Assembly: GCA_002354635.1 (NCBI GenBank)
Contig: DELZ01000005.1
Location: 297,994-361,993, forward strand
Reading direction: 5' to 3'
Origin: Sphingomonadales bacterium UBA2683
GTDB lineage: Bacteria; Pseudomonadota; Alphaproteobacteria; Sphingomonadales; Sphingomonadaceae
DNA length: 64,000 nt
Shown here piece after piece: positions 32,238-45,899 of this stretch (position 1 is its first letter; every line of letters starts with the position of its first letter). A program made the translations under genes and the position numbers. The notes under the pieces are model-generated. The model worked only from the letters and a program-made list of their open reading frames with translations, did no database searches and was not told the DNA's origin.

Positions 32238-33692
32238 ATGGCAAAAAGCCCGCAGAAATTGGAAATGTTAAGATTTGTCGAGGAAGGCCAGGCCTATCCC
32301 GAAAAGCGCGAGCCCGGGCTCCGCGCGGAAGATTTTCGGGAAATCGCCGACAAATATGCGCCGGATGCCGCGGCCGAACAATCCGCACGCTGCTCGCAAT
32401 GCGGCGTGCCTTATTGTTCGGTCCACTGCCCGTTGCACAACCATATTCCCGACTGGCTGCGCCTGACCGCCGAGGGGCGGCTCCGCGAAGCCTATGAAAT
32501 GTCCAACCTGACCTCGACCATGCCGGAAATCTGCGGCCGCATCTGCCCGCAGGACCGGTTGTGCGAGGGCAATTGCGTAATCGAATTCTCTGGCCATGGC
32601 GCAGTCACCATCGGCGCGGTGGAAAAATATATCACCGACACAGCCTGGGAAGAAGGCTGGGTCGAACCGCTCCAGCCCGGTCGTCCCAAAGGCCAGTCGG
32701 TCGGCATTATCGGTGCGGGGCCAGCCGGCTTGACCGCAGCCGAATATCTGCGCGTCGCGGGTTACGAGGTGCATGTCTATGACCGGCACGACCGCGCCGG
32801 CGGCCTGCTGACCTATGGCATCCCCGGATTCAAGCTGGAAAAACATGTGATCATGCGGCGGGTGCAGCGGCTGAAGAACGGTGGAATTCATTTTCACGAA
32901 AATTTCGAAGTCGGCAGGGATGCAACGCTCGACGAACTGCGCGGCAAGCATGACGCGCTGCTGATCGCGACCGGCGTCTACCAGGCGCGCGCGATCGAGA
33001 TGCCGGGCGTCGGTGCGCCGGGTGTCGAGGAAGCGCTGGATTTCCTGATCGCCTCCAATCGCAAGAGCTTTGGCGACGATGTCCCCGATTTCGACAATGG
33101 GCGGTTCAACGCCAAGGGCAAGAATGTCGTGGTGATCGGCGGCGGCGACACGGCGATGGATTGCGTCCGGACGTCGATCCGGCAGGGCGCCAAATCGGTC
33201 AAATGCCTGTACCGCCGCGACCGCACCAATATGCCGGGCTCGCAAAATGAAGTGCGCAATGCCGAGGAAGAAGGCGTCGAGTTCGTCTGGCTGTCCGCTC
33301 CCAAGGCGATTGAGGGTGCCGATCATGCGACAGCGGTCAGGGCGACCCGCATGCGACTGGGCGCGCCCGATGCCAGCGGCCGCCGGTCGCCGGAAGCCGA
33401 GCCGGCCAGTGATTTCACGATCAAGGCCGATCTGGTGATCAAGGCGCTGGGCTTTGACGCAGAAGACCTGCCCGGCCTGTTCGGCTCTCCCGATCTCGCC
33501 GTCACCCGCTGGGGAACGCTGCGCGTCGACCACAAGTCGATGATGACCAATCTGGAAGGCGTGTTCGCCGCCGGCGACATTGTCCGCGGCGCCAGTCTGG
33601 TGGTCTGGGGCATCCGCGATGGCCGCGATGTCACCGAACATATGCACCGGTTTCTGAAAGAGAAGAAGCTGGCGGAAAGGGTGGCGGCATGA
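32238..33692 (+). CDS. gltD: Glutamate synthase small subunit
   Basis: The 484-residue protein passes electrons from NADPH to the large subunit of glutamate synthase. The N-terminal cysteine clusters for two 4Fe-4S centres are CSQCGVPYCSVHCPLHN and CGRICPQDRLCEGNC (about residues 47-115). FAD and NADPH Rossmann motifs follow: VGIIGAGPAGLTAAEYL (about 155) and VVVIGGGDTAMDC (about 295). The ATG at 32238 gives the family length; a GTG at 32145 would add an unconserved leader. It overlaps the next gene by four bases. Two DUF2059 genes separate it from gltB. Confidence 0.95.
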   Translation: MAKSPQKLEMLRFVEEGQAYPEKREPGLRAEDFREIADKYAPDAAAEQSARCSQCGVPYCSVHCPLHNHIPDWLRLTAEGRLREAYEMSNLTSTMPEICGRICPQDRLCEGNCVIEFSGHGAVTIGAVEKYITDTAWEEGWVEPLQPGRPKGQSVGIIGAGPAGLTAAEYLRVAGYEVHVYDRHDRAGGLLTYGIPGFKLEKHVIMRRVQRLKNGGIHFHENFEVGRDATLDELRGKHDALLIATGVYQARAIEMPGVGAPGVEEALDFLIASNRKSFGDDVPDFDNGRFNAKGKNVVVIGGGDTAMDCVRTSIRQGAKSVKCLYRRDRTNMPGSQNEVRNAEEEGVEFVWLSAPKAIEGADHATAVRATRMRLGAPDASGRRSPEAEPASDFTIKADLVIKALGFDAEDLPGLFGSPDLAVTRWGTLRVDHKSMMTNLEGVFAAGDIVRGASLVVWGIRDGRDVTEHMHRFLKEKKLAERVAA

Positions 33693-34423
33693 CGATTTTG
33701 ATCCCTCTCTTGCTGGCTGTGATCGCGCCGGTTGCTCCCGCTGCAGATTACAGCGCCGTCACGGTGGAGCCACAGCCCGTGTCACCCGCTCTGCAGCTTT
33801 CGCGGATTTTGAACAGCGAAAGCAATATCATTGGCGACGCCGACGATGACCAGCAAGCAGTGGAAATGATGCAGGAACTTTTCGACAGTGACCCCGAGAT
33901 GGTCGAAATGGAACGGGACTATCCTGGTATTGTAAAGCAGTTCGCCGAGGCGATGCTGCCAATCATCAACAAGTCCAGCCTGGAGCGACTGCCGAAATTG
34001 CAGGCGAGTCAGGCGGCGCTTTATCAGGATACATTCACCGACGCCGAGCTGACGATCCTGATCGAGTTTTATTCTTCGCCAACCGGTCGGAAACTGGTTG
34101 CGCAAACGCTGGATACGGTGGGTTTCGACACCACAATGGCTGAAATTAAACAATCTCCGAATCTTGAATATAGCGCTGCATCAACGGTAGCGGACACCCG
34201 CGCTGCCGGCGCCAAAATTGCGACAGGAATGGATCGGCAGGATCAACTTATATTAGCTGAATTTGGACGCAGCGGACTGATGCCGAAATTGCAGGCGATG
34301 GCGCTGAAAACCCATCAGATCGTGATTGACTGGAACAATGAATATGCTCCCGGAGAAGAGGCCGCGCTGGACGCCGCAATTGAGACCATTTTGGACAAAC
34401 GCATGGAGAGCATTGATGAATAA
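33689..34423 (+). CDS. DUF2059 domain protein (first of two)
   Basis: The 244-residue protein has a signal peptide (about 1-18, APAAD) and a DUF2059 domain: FTDAELTILIEFYSSPTGRK at about residue 114 is the family hallmark. It is probably periplasmic, with unknown function. It overlaps gltD by four bases and the next DUF2059 gene by eight, so it is translated as part of the gltD-gltB operon. Its pairing with glutamate synthase is by position only. Codon use is a little more AT-rich than the flanking glt genes. Confidence 0.85.
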   Translation: MTILIPLLLAVIAPVAPAADYSAVTVEPQPVSPALQLSRILNSESNIIGDADDDQQAVEMMQELFDSDPEMVEMERDYPGIVKQFAEAMLPIINKSSLERLPKLQASQAALYQDTFTDAELTILIEFYSSPTGRKLVAQTLDTVGFDTTMAEIKQSPNLEYSAASTVADTRAAGAKIATGMDRQDQLILAEFGRSGLMPKLQAMALKTHQIVIDWNNEYAPGEEAALDAAIETILDKRMESIDE

Positions 34424-35191
34424 GGGCCATTTCGCCGCGTTGCTTGCAATCATGGCTGCTCCTGCTTTGGCCACCGCGCCAACGCCCTCTGAACGTGGCG
34501 GAAACAGTGCCAGCCCCGATATTGAGGGAGTCGACCCCGCCCGCCTCGCAGCAGCTCAAGTGACCATCGACTATCTGTTCCCGCTCGGCACTTACCAGAG
34601 GATGATGGAGGGCACGATGGACAAGCTGATGGACAGCATATTGTCGCAGACCTTTGATCGCCCGATGGCCGAGACCATGAAAGGCTATGGCCTGGGGGAT
34701 GAAGAGCTCGCCAAATTGGGTGATGCGTCGATCAATGACATATTGAAGCAGCGCGACCCGCATTTCGAAGAGCGGATGAAGATATCCACCCGCGTGATGA
34801 TGGACGAAATGGTCGATCTGATGACGACCATGGAACCGGCGCTGCGGGAAGCGCTGGCCAAAATATATGCGCGCAAGTTCACGGTTTCGCAGCTCGGCGA
34901 AATGAACGATTTTTTCGCCACCGAAACCGGAACCGCCTTTGCCCGTGACTATATGATGGTCTTTGTCGATCCGGAAATGATGCAGTCGATGATGAGCATG
35001 GTGCCGCAGATGATGCAGGCGATGCCGGAAATCACCAGAAAAATCGAGGCGGCGACCGCGCATCTGCCGCCGCCGGTGCCGCCATCGACAGAAGAGATGA
35101 AGGAACTGCTTTCGGACCGGGCGGACGCCGCTCCCGATGATGACGGGCCCGCCACCGGGGACGATACCCCGACGCCAGCGCAGAAAGATCA

Positions 35192-35195
<4 letters not shown>
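34416..35195 (+). CDS. DUF2059 domain protein (second of two)
   Basis: The 259-residue protein starts with a signal peptide (MNKGHFAALLAIMAAPALATA). Its central KFTVSQLGEMNDFFATETG is the DUF2059-type core. A methionine-rich stretch (DPEMMQSMMSMVPQMMQAMP, about 190-210) and a proline/acidic tail follow. It shares the domain with the preceding gene but little other sequence, consistent with an old duplication. It overlaps the preceding gene by eight bases and gltB by four. Function is unknown. The ATG at 34416 was chosen because it begins the signal peptide. Confidence 0.83.
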
Positions 35196-39721
<4,526 letters not shown>

Positions 39722-39803
39722 GCCGACAGGAATGTTCTTGTTTTGATCTCATGCAGCGCTATGCTGGCATCCCCGCGAGTCGCGATAGACAAGGAACTCG
39801 ATC

Positions 39804-40139
39804 ATGCCCAAGATAACCCCCAATTATCTCGAAATGAAGGCCGGCGATCTGCCCGCCAGCAAGGCCTTTTACGAAAAGGCCTTCGGCTTTGCCTTCACCG
39901 ATTACGGACCGGATTATGCCGCCGTCGAAGGCGGGCCGGTCGATATCGGACTGGCCGCGGGCACCGAACCGGTCGCGCCGATGCCGACCTTCGAGAGCAA
40001 CGATCTGGAGGCATCCCTGGCGCAGGTTACCGCTGCGGGTGGTGAAATCGTCAGGGAGATTTTCGCTTTTCCGGGCGGCCGACGCTTCGAATGTCTCGAT
40101 CCGTCGGGCAACCGGCTGGCGATCTATCAGCCGGACTAG
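39804..40139 (+). CDS. VOC (glyoxalase/bleomycin resistance) family protein
   Basis: The 111-residue protein has the single-domain vicinal-oxygen-chelate fold: an N-terminal FYEKAFGFAFTDYGPDYAAV unit and a C-terminal ECLDPSGNRLAIYQ unit. One or both metal ligands look degenerate, so an enzymatic role is uncertain. AAGGA precedes the ATG. It follows gltB after 82 bases and stands alone. No substrate can be assigned. Confidence 0.82.
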   Translation: MPKITPNYLEMKAGDLPASKAFYEKAFGFAFTDYGPDYAAVEGGPVDIGLAAGTEPVAPMPTFESNDLEASLAQVTAAGGEIVREIFAFPGGRRFECLDPSGNRLAIYQPD

Positions 40140-40216
40140 ACCGGTCTTTCGCTACAGCCGCCAAGCCGGCTTTATACAATCGATGCGAGTTTGCAGCGCC
40201 GCTCGGCCGCCGCGCC

Positions 40217-41386
40217 TCAGGCGCTGTTCGGGCCGCCGGCCAGACGCGGGCGCGGGGCAAGCTGGAAATACCAGTCCCGCATGACCTGGCGCGCCGGAAT
40301 TTCCACCAGGCGATACAGCAGATGTGCGGTCGCGATCGATATCAACACGCTGAGCACGCCGAAGACGAAACCGCGCTCCCATTCCATCTGATCGGCGACA
40401 TATCGGCACAGGCGAGTCATCGGGATATGGCAAAGATAAAGCGCGAAGGATATTTCACCGAGCCAGAACAGCGCAGGCCGCGACAGTCCGTCGGCTATGG
40501 GGCCCTTTGCCAGATAGGTGCAGCTTATGGTGGCCACCAGCGCCATGATCAGTACCAGGTCAACCGGCCAGCCCGCTACCGCCATCGCCGGTGCCAATCC
40601 GATGATGATCAGCATCGCCGCGAGGCTGTAACCCAGGGCGCGATCCCAAATGCGGGCGACGGCAAAAGTGGACAGGACAAGATACAGCCCGCTGCCCAGC
40701 ATGAAGCCGCCGGTGACCCGGATCAGCGGCCCGGCATAGGCGGTCACATTGATGGTGCCGGTGGTCGCAGTCAGCGACAGCAGCAGCAGGGATCCGATCG
40801 CAATGAGGGCAAGGCCTGCGGGCCGGCCGCTGTCATTCCGGGTAAAATAGGCGATCAGGGGAAAAACGATCAGATAGGCAAAAAATTCGGCGCTGATCGA
40901 CCAGGCCGGACTGTTCCAGCTATAGTCGGCGGGCAATGTCCATTGCCGCACCAGGAAAGTGAGCAAGAACCAGTCCTTGTAATCCTGTCCGTCGAGCGTC
41001 GGTCCGCCGCTGGCAAGCATTGGCGCGATGACCGCGGCCATCAGCATCAGCAGCATGATCAGCAGATGCACCGGGAAAAGCCTGGCGATACGATACCAGA
41101 TGAATTTCATCCAGAAACCGGGGCCACTCCCCCGGGACTTGCGCAAATAGACATGCGAGACAATCAGGCCGCTGAGAATGAAGAAAAAGTCGACCCCGAT
41201 ATAGCCGAAGCGCAGCGCGGGAACGGCCCCAAACCAGTCGTAATTATTGTAAAAGCGCAGATGGTATAGGACGACATATAACGAAGCAAATCCACGAAAC
41301 GCGTTGATTGCCGTGCGATATTCCGTCGCCTGTCCCGATCCTGTGTGCACAGATAATTCACCCTGTTTGCAAATATCTGTAACCAC
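40217..41386 (-). CDS. Acyltransferase 3 family membrane protein (OafA-like)
   Basis: The protein of about 389 residues has roughly ten membrane segments and the acyltransferase-3 motif RGFASLYVVLYHLRFYN near the N-terminus (R and the conserved histidine), with FFILSGLIVSHVYLRK following. Such proteins O-acetylate or otherwise acylate polysaccharides and lipids from the inner membrane. No ATG fits: a GTG at 41386 is the furthest start, but a second GTG at 41350 has AGGGTGA at good spacing and may be the true one. It is divergent from the GST gene. Confidence 0.85.
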   Translation of the reverse strand: MVTDICKQGELSVHTGSGQATEYRTAINAFRGFASLYVVLYHLRFYNNYDWFGAVPALRFGYIGVDFFFILSGLIVSHVYLRKSRGSGPGFWMKFIWYRIARLFPVHLLIMLLMLMAAVIAPMLASGGPTLDGQDYKDWFLLTFLVRQWTLPADYSWNSPAWSISAEFFAYLIVFPLIAYFTRNDSGRPAGLALIAIGSLLLLSLTATTGTINVTAYAGPLIRVTGGFMLGSGLYLVLSTFAVARIWDRALGYSLAAMLIIIGLAPAMAVAGWPVDLVLIMALVATISCTYLAKGPIADGLSRPALFWLGEISFALYLCHIPMTRLCRYVADQMEWERGFVFGVLSVLISIATAHLLYRLVEIPARQVMRDWYFQLAPRPRLAGGPNSA

Positions 41387-41457
41387 GAAAGGTTAGAAAA
41401 TCCTTTTTCACAGTAAATTGCTTTCGCCGGCCCGCAAAGGCGATTAACAACCGTCTC

Positions 41458-42129
41458 ATGTGGCAGTTGTACCAGTTCCCCCTATGTCCGTTTTCCCGCA
41501 AAGTCCGCTTGCTGCTGGGCGAGAAGTCCGTCGGTTATGACCTGATCCGCGAATCACCCTGGGATCAGCGCGACGAATTTCTGGCGATGAACCCCACTGG
41601 CCGCACCCCGGTCATGAAGCATCCCGAACGGGACATCTGTCTGGTCGATAGTGTGGCGATTTGCGAATATATCGAGGAGACCGTCGAAAAGGTCCCGATG
41701 ATCAACGGCACTGCGGTGAACCGGGCAGAAATCCGGCGGCTGGTGGCCTGGTTCGACGAGCAGTTTTTCGGCGATGTCACCGCACCGATGCTGCACGAAC
41801 GCATGCACAAGAGGCTGGTCCGGCGCGAGCCGCCAGATGCCAAGATACTGCGGGAGGCGATGCGCCGGGCGAACCAGCATCTCGACTATATCGATTATCT
41901 GATCGACCACCGCAGCTGGCTGGCCGGAGCAACGATGAGCCTCGCCGACCTTGCTGCAGCGGCGCAGATATCTGTCGCCGATTATCTCGGTGCGATCGAC
42001 TGGGCCGGGCACGAACAGACCAAGGCCTGGTACGCGATGTTCAAGTCGCGCCCGTCCTTCCGGCCGCTATTGTCCGAACGGATGGAAGTGATCGCGCCAC
42101 CGGCGCATTACGAGAAGGTCGACTTCTAG
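41458..42129 (+). CDS. Glutathione S-transferase family protein
   Basis: The 223-residue protein has the N-terminal thioredoxin-like domain with a CPFSRKVRLLL motif (about residues 11-20), the conserved NPTGRTPV cis-proline loop and the E-S region LVDSVAICEYIEE. The C-terminal helical domain carries the ADLAAAAQISVADYL N-capping region. The cysteine at the active-site position suggests an omega/beta-like class. The cellular substrate is unknown. It is convergent with ubiG, overlapping by four bases. Confidence 0.88.
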   Translation: MWQLYQFPLCPFSRKVRLLLGEKSVGYDLIRESPWDQRDEFLAMNPTGRTPVMKHPERDICLVDSVAICEYIEETVEKVPMINGTAVNRAEIRRLVAWFDEQFFGDVTAPMLHERMHKRLVRREPPDAKILREAMRRANQHLDYIDYLIDHRSWLAGATMSLADLAAAAQISVADYLGAIDWAGHEQTKAWYAMFKSRPSFRPLLSERMEVIAPPAHYEKVDF

Positions 42130-42854
42130 CCCTTGACCGCCGTCATCAGATAATTCAGCGCCAGATTGTCGGATATCGAAAAGCCTCTGGCCGGACTGTA
42201 GGAGATACCGCTGGTATCGATCACCTGCAGATCCGCCTCGCCGAGCAGTTTCTCCAGCTCCTCCGGCGTGATGAACTGTTCGTGATGGTGGGTTCCGCGC
42301 GGTATCTGTCCGGTCCGCTCGGCCAGTTCCACCAGCATCAGGTTCGACAGCGCGGTGCGATTCGGGGTCGACAGGATCATCATGCCGTCATCGGCCATGG
42401 CGCCAGCCAGACCGGCAACAAAGGCCTGCGGGTCGTCGACATGCTCGATCACCTCGAGCGAGGTGACCAGATCAAAGTCGCGACCGGAAAAATCCTCGAT
42501 CGCTTCATTGTGATAGTCGATATCCAGTCCTTGCGGACCGGCATGCGCCTTCGCCGCCGCGATATTCTCGGGCGCCGCATCAAGGCCGGTCACCTGTGCG
42601 CCCAGTCTTGCCAGCGGTTCGCAGAGCAGGCCCGCGCCACACCCGACATCCAGCGCCCGCTTGCCCTTCAGCGGCCTCAACAGGCTGCTATCGCAGTGAA
42701 AATGCAGGTCGATCGCGTCGCGAATATAGTGCAGCCGCACCGGATTCAGCCGGTGGAGCATGGCCGAAGACCCTTTCGGGTCCCACCAGTCCGCTGCCAA
42801 AGCACCAAAATGCGCGGCTTCTTCGGGCTTGATCGTGCTACTTGCCTTTGTCAT
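42126..42854 (-). CDS. ubiG: Ubiquinone biosynthesis O-methyltransferase
   Basis: The 242-residue class I methyltransferase carries out both O-methylations of ubiquinone biosynthesis. It has HFGALAADWWDPKGSSAMLH near the N-terminus, the SAM motif ALDVGCGAGLLCEPLA (about 68-83), and the UbiG-type VTSLEVIEHVDDP and NRTALSNLMLVELAE segments. Length is normal. Another ubiquinone gene, coq7, is about 8 kb away on the same strand. It is divergent from lysC with overlapping upstream regions. Confidence 0.94.
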   Translation of the reverse strand: MTKASSTIKPEEAAHFGALAADWWDPKGSSAMLHRLNPVRLHYIRDAIDLHFHCDSSLLRPLKGKRALDVGCGAGLLCEPLARLGAQVTGLDAAPENIAAAKAHAGPQGLDIDYHNEAIEDFSGRDFDLVTSLEVIEHVDDPQAFVAGLAGAMADDGMMILSTPNRTALSNLMLVELAERTGQIPRGTHHHEQFITPEELEKLLGEADLQVIDTSGISYSPARGFSISDNLALNYLMTAVKG

Positions 42855-42922
42855 GCCCCCTCTTTATCAGGCTTTTCAATCCTGTTCAGGCCCTTTTTAT
42901 CGAAAGTTTTTCCGACAGCAGC

Positions 42923-44191
42923 ATGGCACGCATAGTGATGAAATTTGGCGGCACCTCGATGGCCGGAATTGACCGCATCCGGCGGGTGGCGCAAATCGTG
43001 AAACAGCAGGCGGATGCCGGTCACGAAGTGGCGGTGGTGGTCTCCGCCATGGCGGGTGATACCGACCGGCTGGTCAATTTCTGCCGCGAAGCCAGCTCGC
43101 TCTACGATGCCGCAGAATATGACGTGGTCGTCGCCTCGGGCGAACAGGTAACATCCGGCCTGCTGGCGATCGCCCTGCAATCGCTCGGCGCCAAGGCGCG
43201 CAGCTGGCTGGGCTGGCAGATGCCGATCCGCACGATCGAGGCGCATAGCAAGGCGCGGATTGATTCGATTGACGGTGCGGCGTTGATTGCCGCCATGCAG
43301 AGTGGCGAAATTGCGATCATTCCCGGCTTTCAAGGCCTTAGCGAAGACGGCCGCATCACCACGCTGGGGCGCGGCGGCTCCGATACCAGCGCCGTTGCCA
43401 TCGCCGCAGCGGTCAAGGCCGATCGCTGCGATATCTACACCGATGTCGATGGCGTTTATACGTCCGACCCGAGAATCGTGACCCGCGCCCGCAAGCTGAA
43501 AACCGTGACCTTCGAGGAAATGCTCGAGCTGGCCAGCGTCGGCGCGAAAGTATTGCAGACCCGATCGGTCGGACTGGCGATGAAGGAAGGCGTGCGCATC
43601 CAGGTGCTCTCTTCCTTCACCGATGAAAACACCAACTGGACCGCCGACGACCTGCCCGGCACGATGATCGTGAGCGAAGACGAAATGGAGATTGACGATA
43701 TGGAAGGCCAACTGATTACCGGCATCGCCCATGACAAGAATGAATCCAAGATCACCCTGACCCGCGTCCCCGACAAACCCGGCGCTGTGGCCAATATTTT
43801 CGCGCCGCTCGCCGAGGCCGCGATCAACGTCGACATGATCATCCAGAATGTCGGCCGCGAGAAGGGCGAGACCGACGTCACCTTCACCGTGCCGTCCGCC
43901 GATCTCGACCTGGCGATGCAGGTGCTGGACGGGGCCAAGGACAGCATCGGATTCAACCGCCTGATCCCCGACAGCAATGTCGCGAAAATTTCCGTCGTCG
44001 GCGTCGGCATGAAGAGCCACGCCGGTATCGCCTCGACCATGTTCAAGGCGCTCGCCGATCGCGGCGTCAACATCCAGGCGATCACCACCTCGGAGATCAA
44101 GGTCAGCGTCCTGATCGAGGAAGATTATACCGAACTGGCGCTGCGCGTGCTGCACACGGCCTACGGGCTGGATGCGGAAGATGCGGCCTAG
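42923..44191 (+). CDS. lysC: Aspartate kinase
   Basis: The 422-residue protein phosphorylates aspartate, the first step to lysine, threonine and methionine. The N-terminal VMKFGGTSMAGIDRI and the GGSDTSAVAIAAA segment define the kinase domain, and two ACT regulatory domains cover about 265-415 (including ITTSEIKVSVLIEEDYTELA). This is the short single-function LysC form. The ATG at 42923 gives the canonical N-terminus; open frame upstream overlaps ubiG. Two hairpin repeats follow its stop. Feedback by lysine/threonine is expected from the ACT domains. Confidence 0.96.
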   Translation: MARIVMKFGGTSMAGIDRIRRVAQIVKQQADAGHEVAVVVSAMAGDTDRLVNFCREASSLYDAAEYDVVVASGEQVTSGLLAIALQSLGAKARSWLGWQMPIRTIEAHSKARIDSIDGAALIAAMQSGEIAIIPGFQGLSEDGRITTLGRGGSDTSAVAIAAAVKADRCDIYTDVDGVYTSDPRIVTRARKLKTVTFEEMLELASVGAKVLQTRSVGLAMKEGVRIQVLSSFTDENTNWTADDLPGTMIVSEDEMEIDDMEGQLITGIAHDKNESKITLTRVPDKPGAVANIFAPLAEAAINVDMIIQNVGREKGETDVTFTVPSADLDLAMQVLDGAKDSIGFNRLIPDSNVAKISVVGVGMKSHAGIASTMFKALADRGVNIQAITTSEIKVSVLIEEDYTELALRVLHTAYGLDAEDAA

Positions 44192-44197
44192 TTATTT

Positions 44198-44219
44198 TCC
44201 CTCCCTTGAAGGGGAGGGA
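44198..44219. repeat. Inverted repeat after lysC
   Basis: TCCCTCCC and GGGAGGGA flank a six-base loop, seven bases after the lysC stop. It may terminate lysC transcription or be part of the dispersed hairpin family. Confidence 0.5.
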
Positions 44220-44260
44220 CCAAGGGAGGGGGAGTCAAAATGACCACCCCCCTCTCCCAA

Positions 44261-44284
44261 CCCTCTCCCCTGCAAGAGAGAGGG
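44261..44284. repeat. Intergenic hairpin repeat with 7-bp stem and CTGCAA loop
   Basis: CCCTCTC and GAGAGGG flank a ten-base loop containing CTGCAA, the same layout and 24-base length as 1754-1777. It lies just before the flavin oxidoreductase gene. Confidence 0.5.
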
Positions 44285-44301
44285 CTTTAGAAAGAAATAT
44301 A

Positions 44302-45306
44302 ATGACCGAATCGAACCTGTCCCACCTTATGCAACGCGGTACCGATTTTCTCGGCTGCGAAACCGCGATCATGTGCGGGGCGATGTCCTGGGTGTCGGAG
44401 CGCCATCTGGTCAGCGCGATTTCCAACGCCGGCGGCTTCGGCGTGATTGCCTGCGGCGCAATGACGCCGGAACTGCTCGACACCGAAATTGCCGAGACCA
44501 GGAAACGCACCGACAAGCCGTTCGGGGTCAATCTGATCACCATGCATCCCGACCTGATGGATCTGATCGCGGTCTGCGGCAAACATCAAGTGACCCATGT
44601 CGTGCTCGCCGGCGGTCTCCCTCCCAAGGGCAGCCTGGAGGCGATCAAGGAGACCGGCGCAAAAGTGATCTGCTTTGCCCCCGCCATGGCACTCGCCAAG
44701 AAATTCGTCCGTTCGGGGGTCGACGCGATCGTCATCGAGGGCATGGAAGCCGGCGGCCATATCGGTCCGGTCTCGACCTCGGTGCTGGCCCAGGAAATTT
44801 TGCCGGAGATCGCCGGTCAGGTTCCGGTGTTCGTCGCCGGCGGTATCGGCACCGGCGAGATGATCGCCGCCTATCTGGAAATGGGCGCCAGCGGTGTCCA
44901 GCTGGGCACCCGCTTTGTCTGCGCCCATGAATCGATCGCCCACCCCGATTTCAAGAAAGCCTTCATCCGCGGCAATGCCCGCGACGCGATCACCAGCGTC
45001 CAGGTCGACCCGCGGCTGCCGGTGATCCCGGTGCGGGCGCTCAAAAACAAGGGTACGGAAGAGTTTACCCGCAAACAGATCGAAGTCGCCAAGCTGCTCG
45101 ATTCCGGCGCGATAGAAATGGGCGAAGCGCAGCTGCAAATTGAACATTTCTGGGCAGGAGCGCTCCGAAAAGCGGTGATAGATGGCGATATTGAGTACGG
45201 AAGTGTCATGGCTGGCCAGTCGGTCGGCATGGTGAAAGCGGAAGAGTCCGTGGCCGAAATTATCAAATCTTTGGTGGATCAGGCCGAAACAGCGCTCGCC
45301 CGATAA
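44302..45306 (+). CDS. Nitronate monooxygenase-like flavin oxidoreductase
   Basis: The 334-residue TIM-barrel flavoprotein matches the 2-nitropropane dioxygenase/nitronate monooxygenase family. MCGAMSWVSERHLVSAISNA is near the N-terminus, VIEGMEAGGHIGP (with the conserved histidine) at about 155, VFVAGGIGTGEMIAAYLEMG at about 180, and GVQLGTRFVCAHES binds FMN phosphate. Members oxidise nitronates or reduce enoyl-ACP (FabK type), and family annotation alone does not separate these. The ATG at 44302 is chosen because the frame upstream is repeat DNA. Confidence 0.86.
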   Translation: MTESNLSHLMQRGTDFLGCETAIMCGAMSWVSERHLVSAISNAGGFGVIACGAMTPELLDTEIAETRKRTDKPFGVNLITMHPDLMDLIAVCGKHQVTHVVLAGGLPPKGSLEAIKETGAKVICFAPAMALAKKFVRSGVDAIVIEGMEAGGHIGPVSTSVLAQEILPEIAGQVPVFVAGGIGTGEMIAAYLEMGASGVQLGTRFVCAHESIAHPDFKKAFIRGNARDAITSVQVDPRLPVIPVRALKNKGTEEFTRKQIEVAKLLDSGAIEMGEAQLQIEHFWAGALRKAVIDGDIEYGSVMAGQSVGMVKAEESVAEIIKSLVDQAETALAR

Positions 45307-45353
45307 CAGCCAATCGCCTTGCCTGAACGACACGGCTTGGGCATAGCTGGGCG

Positions 45354-45899
45354 ATGACCGAACATGCTTCCAATTCTTCCATCGATGACGGAGCCGTACC
45401 GCCGGTCGCCGGGCTGGCAGTCAGCTACAACCAGGGCCTGACGCCGCTGCATCCGCCCCAGAAAAGCCTGATCCGGATCCGCATGTTCATCCGCTCGCTG
45501 GTGCTGCTGGCGCTGGCGCTGGCAGCCGAGATTGCGCTCTGGGTGCAGCTGGGAACCTCGCCCGGTATGGTCCTGGTCCCCGTGGCGCTGCTCGCGCTGC
45601 TGCAGGTGCTGGTACTCCCGGGCCGCATCTACCGACGCTGGGGCTATGACATGGGCGACGAGCAGCTGCGCGTGCTGCGCGGCTTTCTCTGGCGGACCGA
45701 CACCATCGTCCCGTTCAACCGCATCCAGCATATCGATGTCGCGCAAGGCCCGTTGCAGCGCATGCTCGGCCTGTCGACCCTGATCGTCCACACCGCTGGT
45801 ACCCACAACAGCGTCGTGACCCTGCCCGGCCTTGCCACCGCCGATGCCGAAGACATGCGCGAGACGATCAAGGGCCATATCCGCCAAGACATGATATGA
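45354..45899 (+). CDS. PH-domain membrane protein, YdbS-like
   Basis: The 181-residue protein has two membrane segments (about 44-85) and one bacterial PH domain (bPH2/DUF304) with the hallmark FLWRTDTIVPFNRIQHIDVAQG followed by LGLSTLIVHTAG. Its stop overlaps the next PH-domain gene by four bases, the same two-gene arrangement as ydbS-ydbT. The pair probably works as an inner-membrane complex of unknown function. Confidence 0.88.
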   Translation: MTEHASNSSIDDGAVPPVAGLAVSYNQGLTPLHPPQKSLIRIRMFIRSLVLLALALAAEIALWVQLGTSPGMVLVPVALLALLQVLVLPGRIYRRWGYDMGDEQLRVLRGFLWRTDTIVPFNRIQHIDVAQGPLQRMLGLSTLIVHTAGTHNSVVTLPGLATADAEDMRETIKGHIRQDMI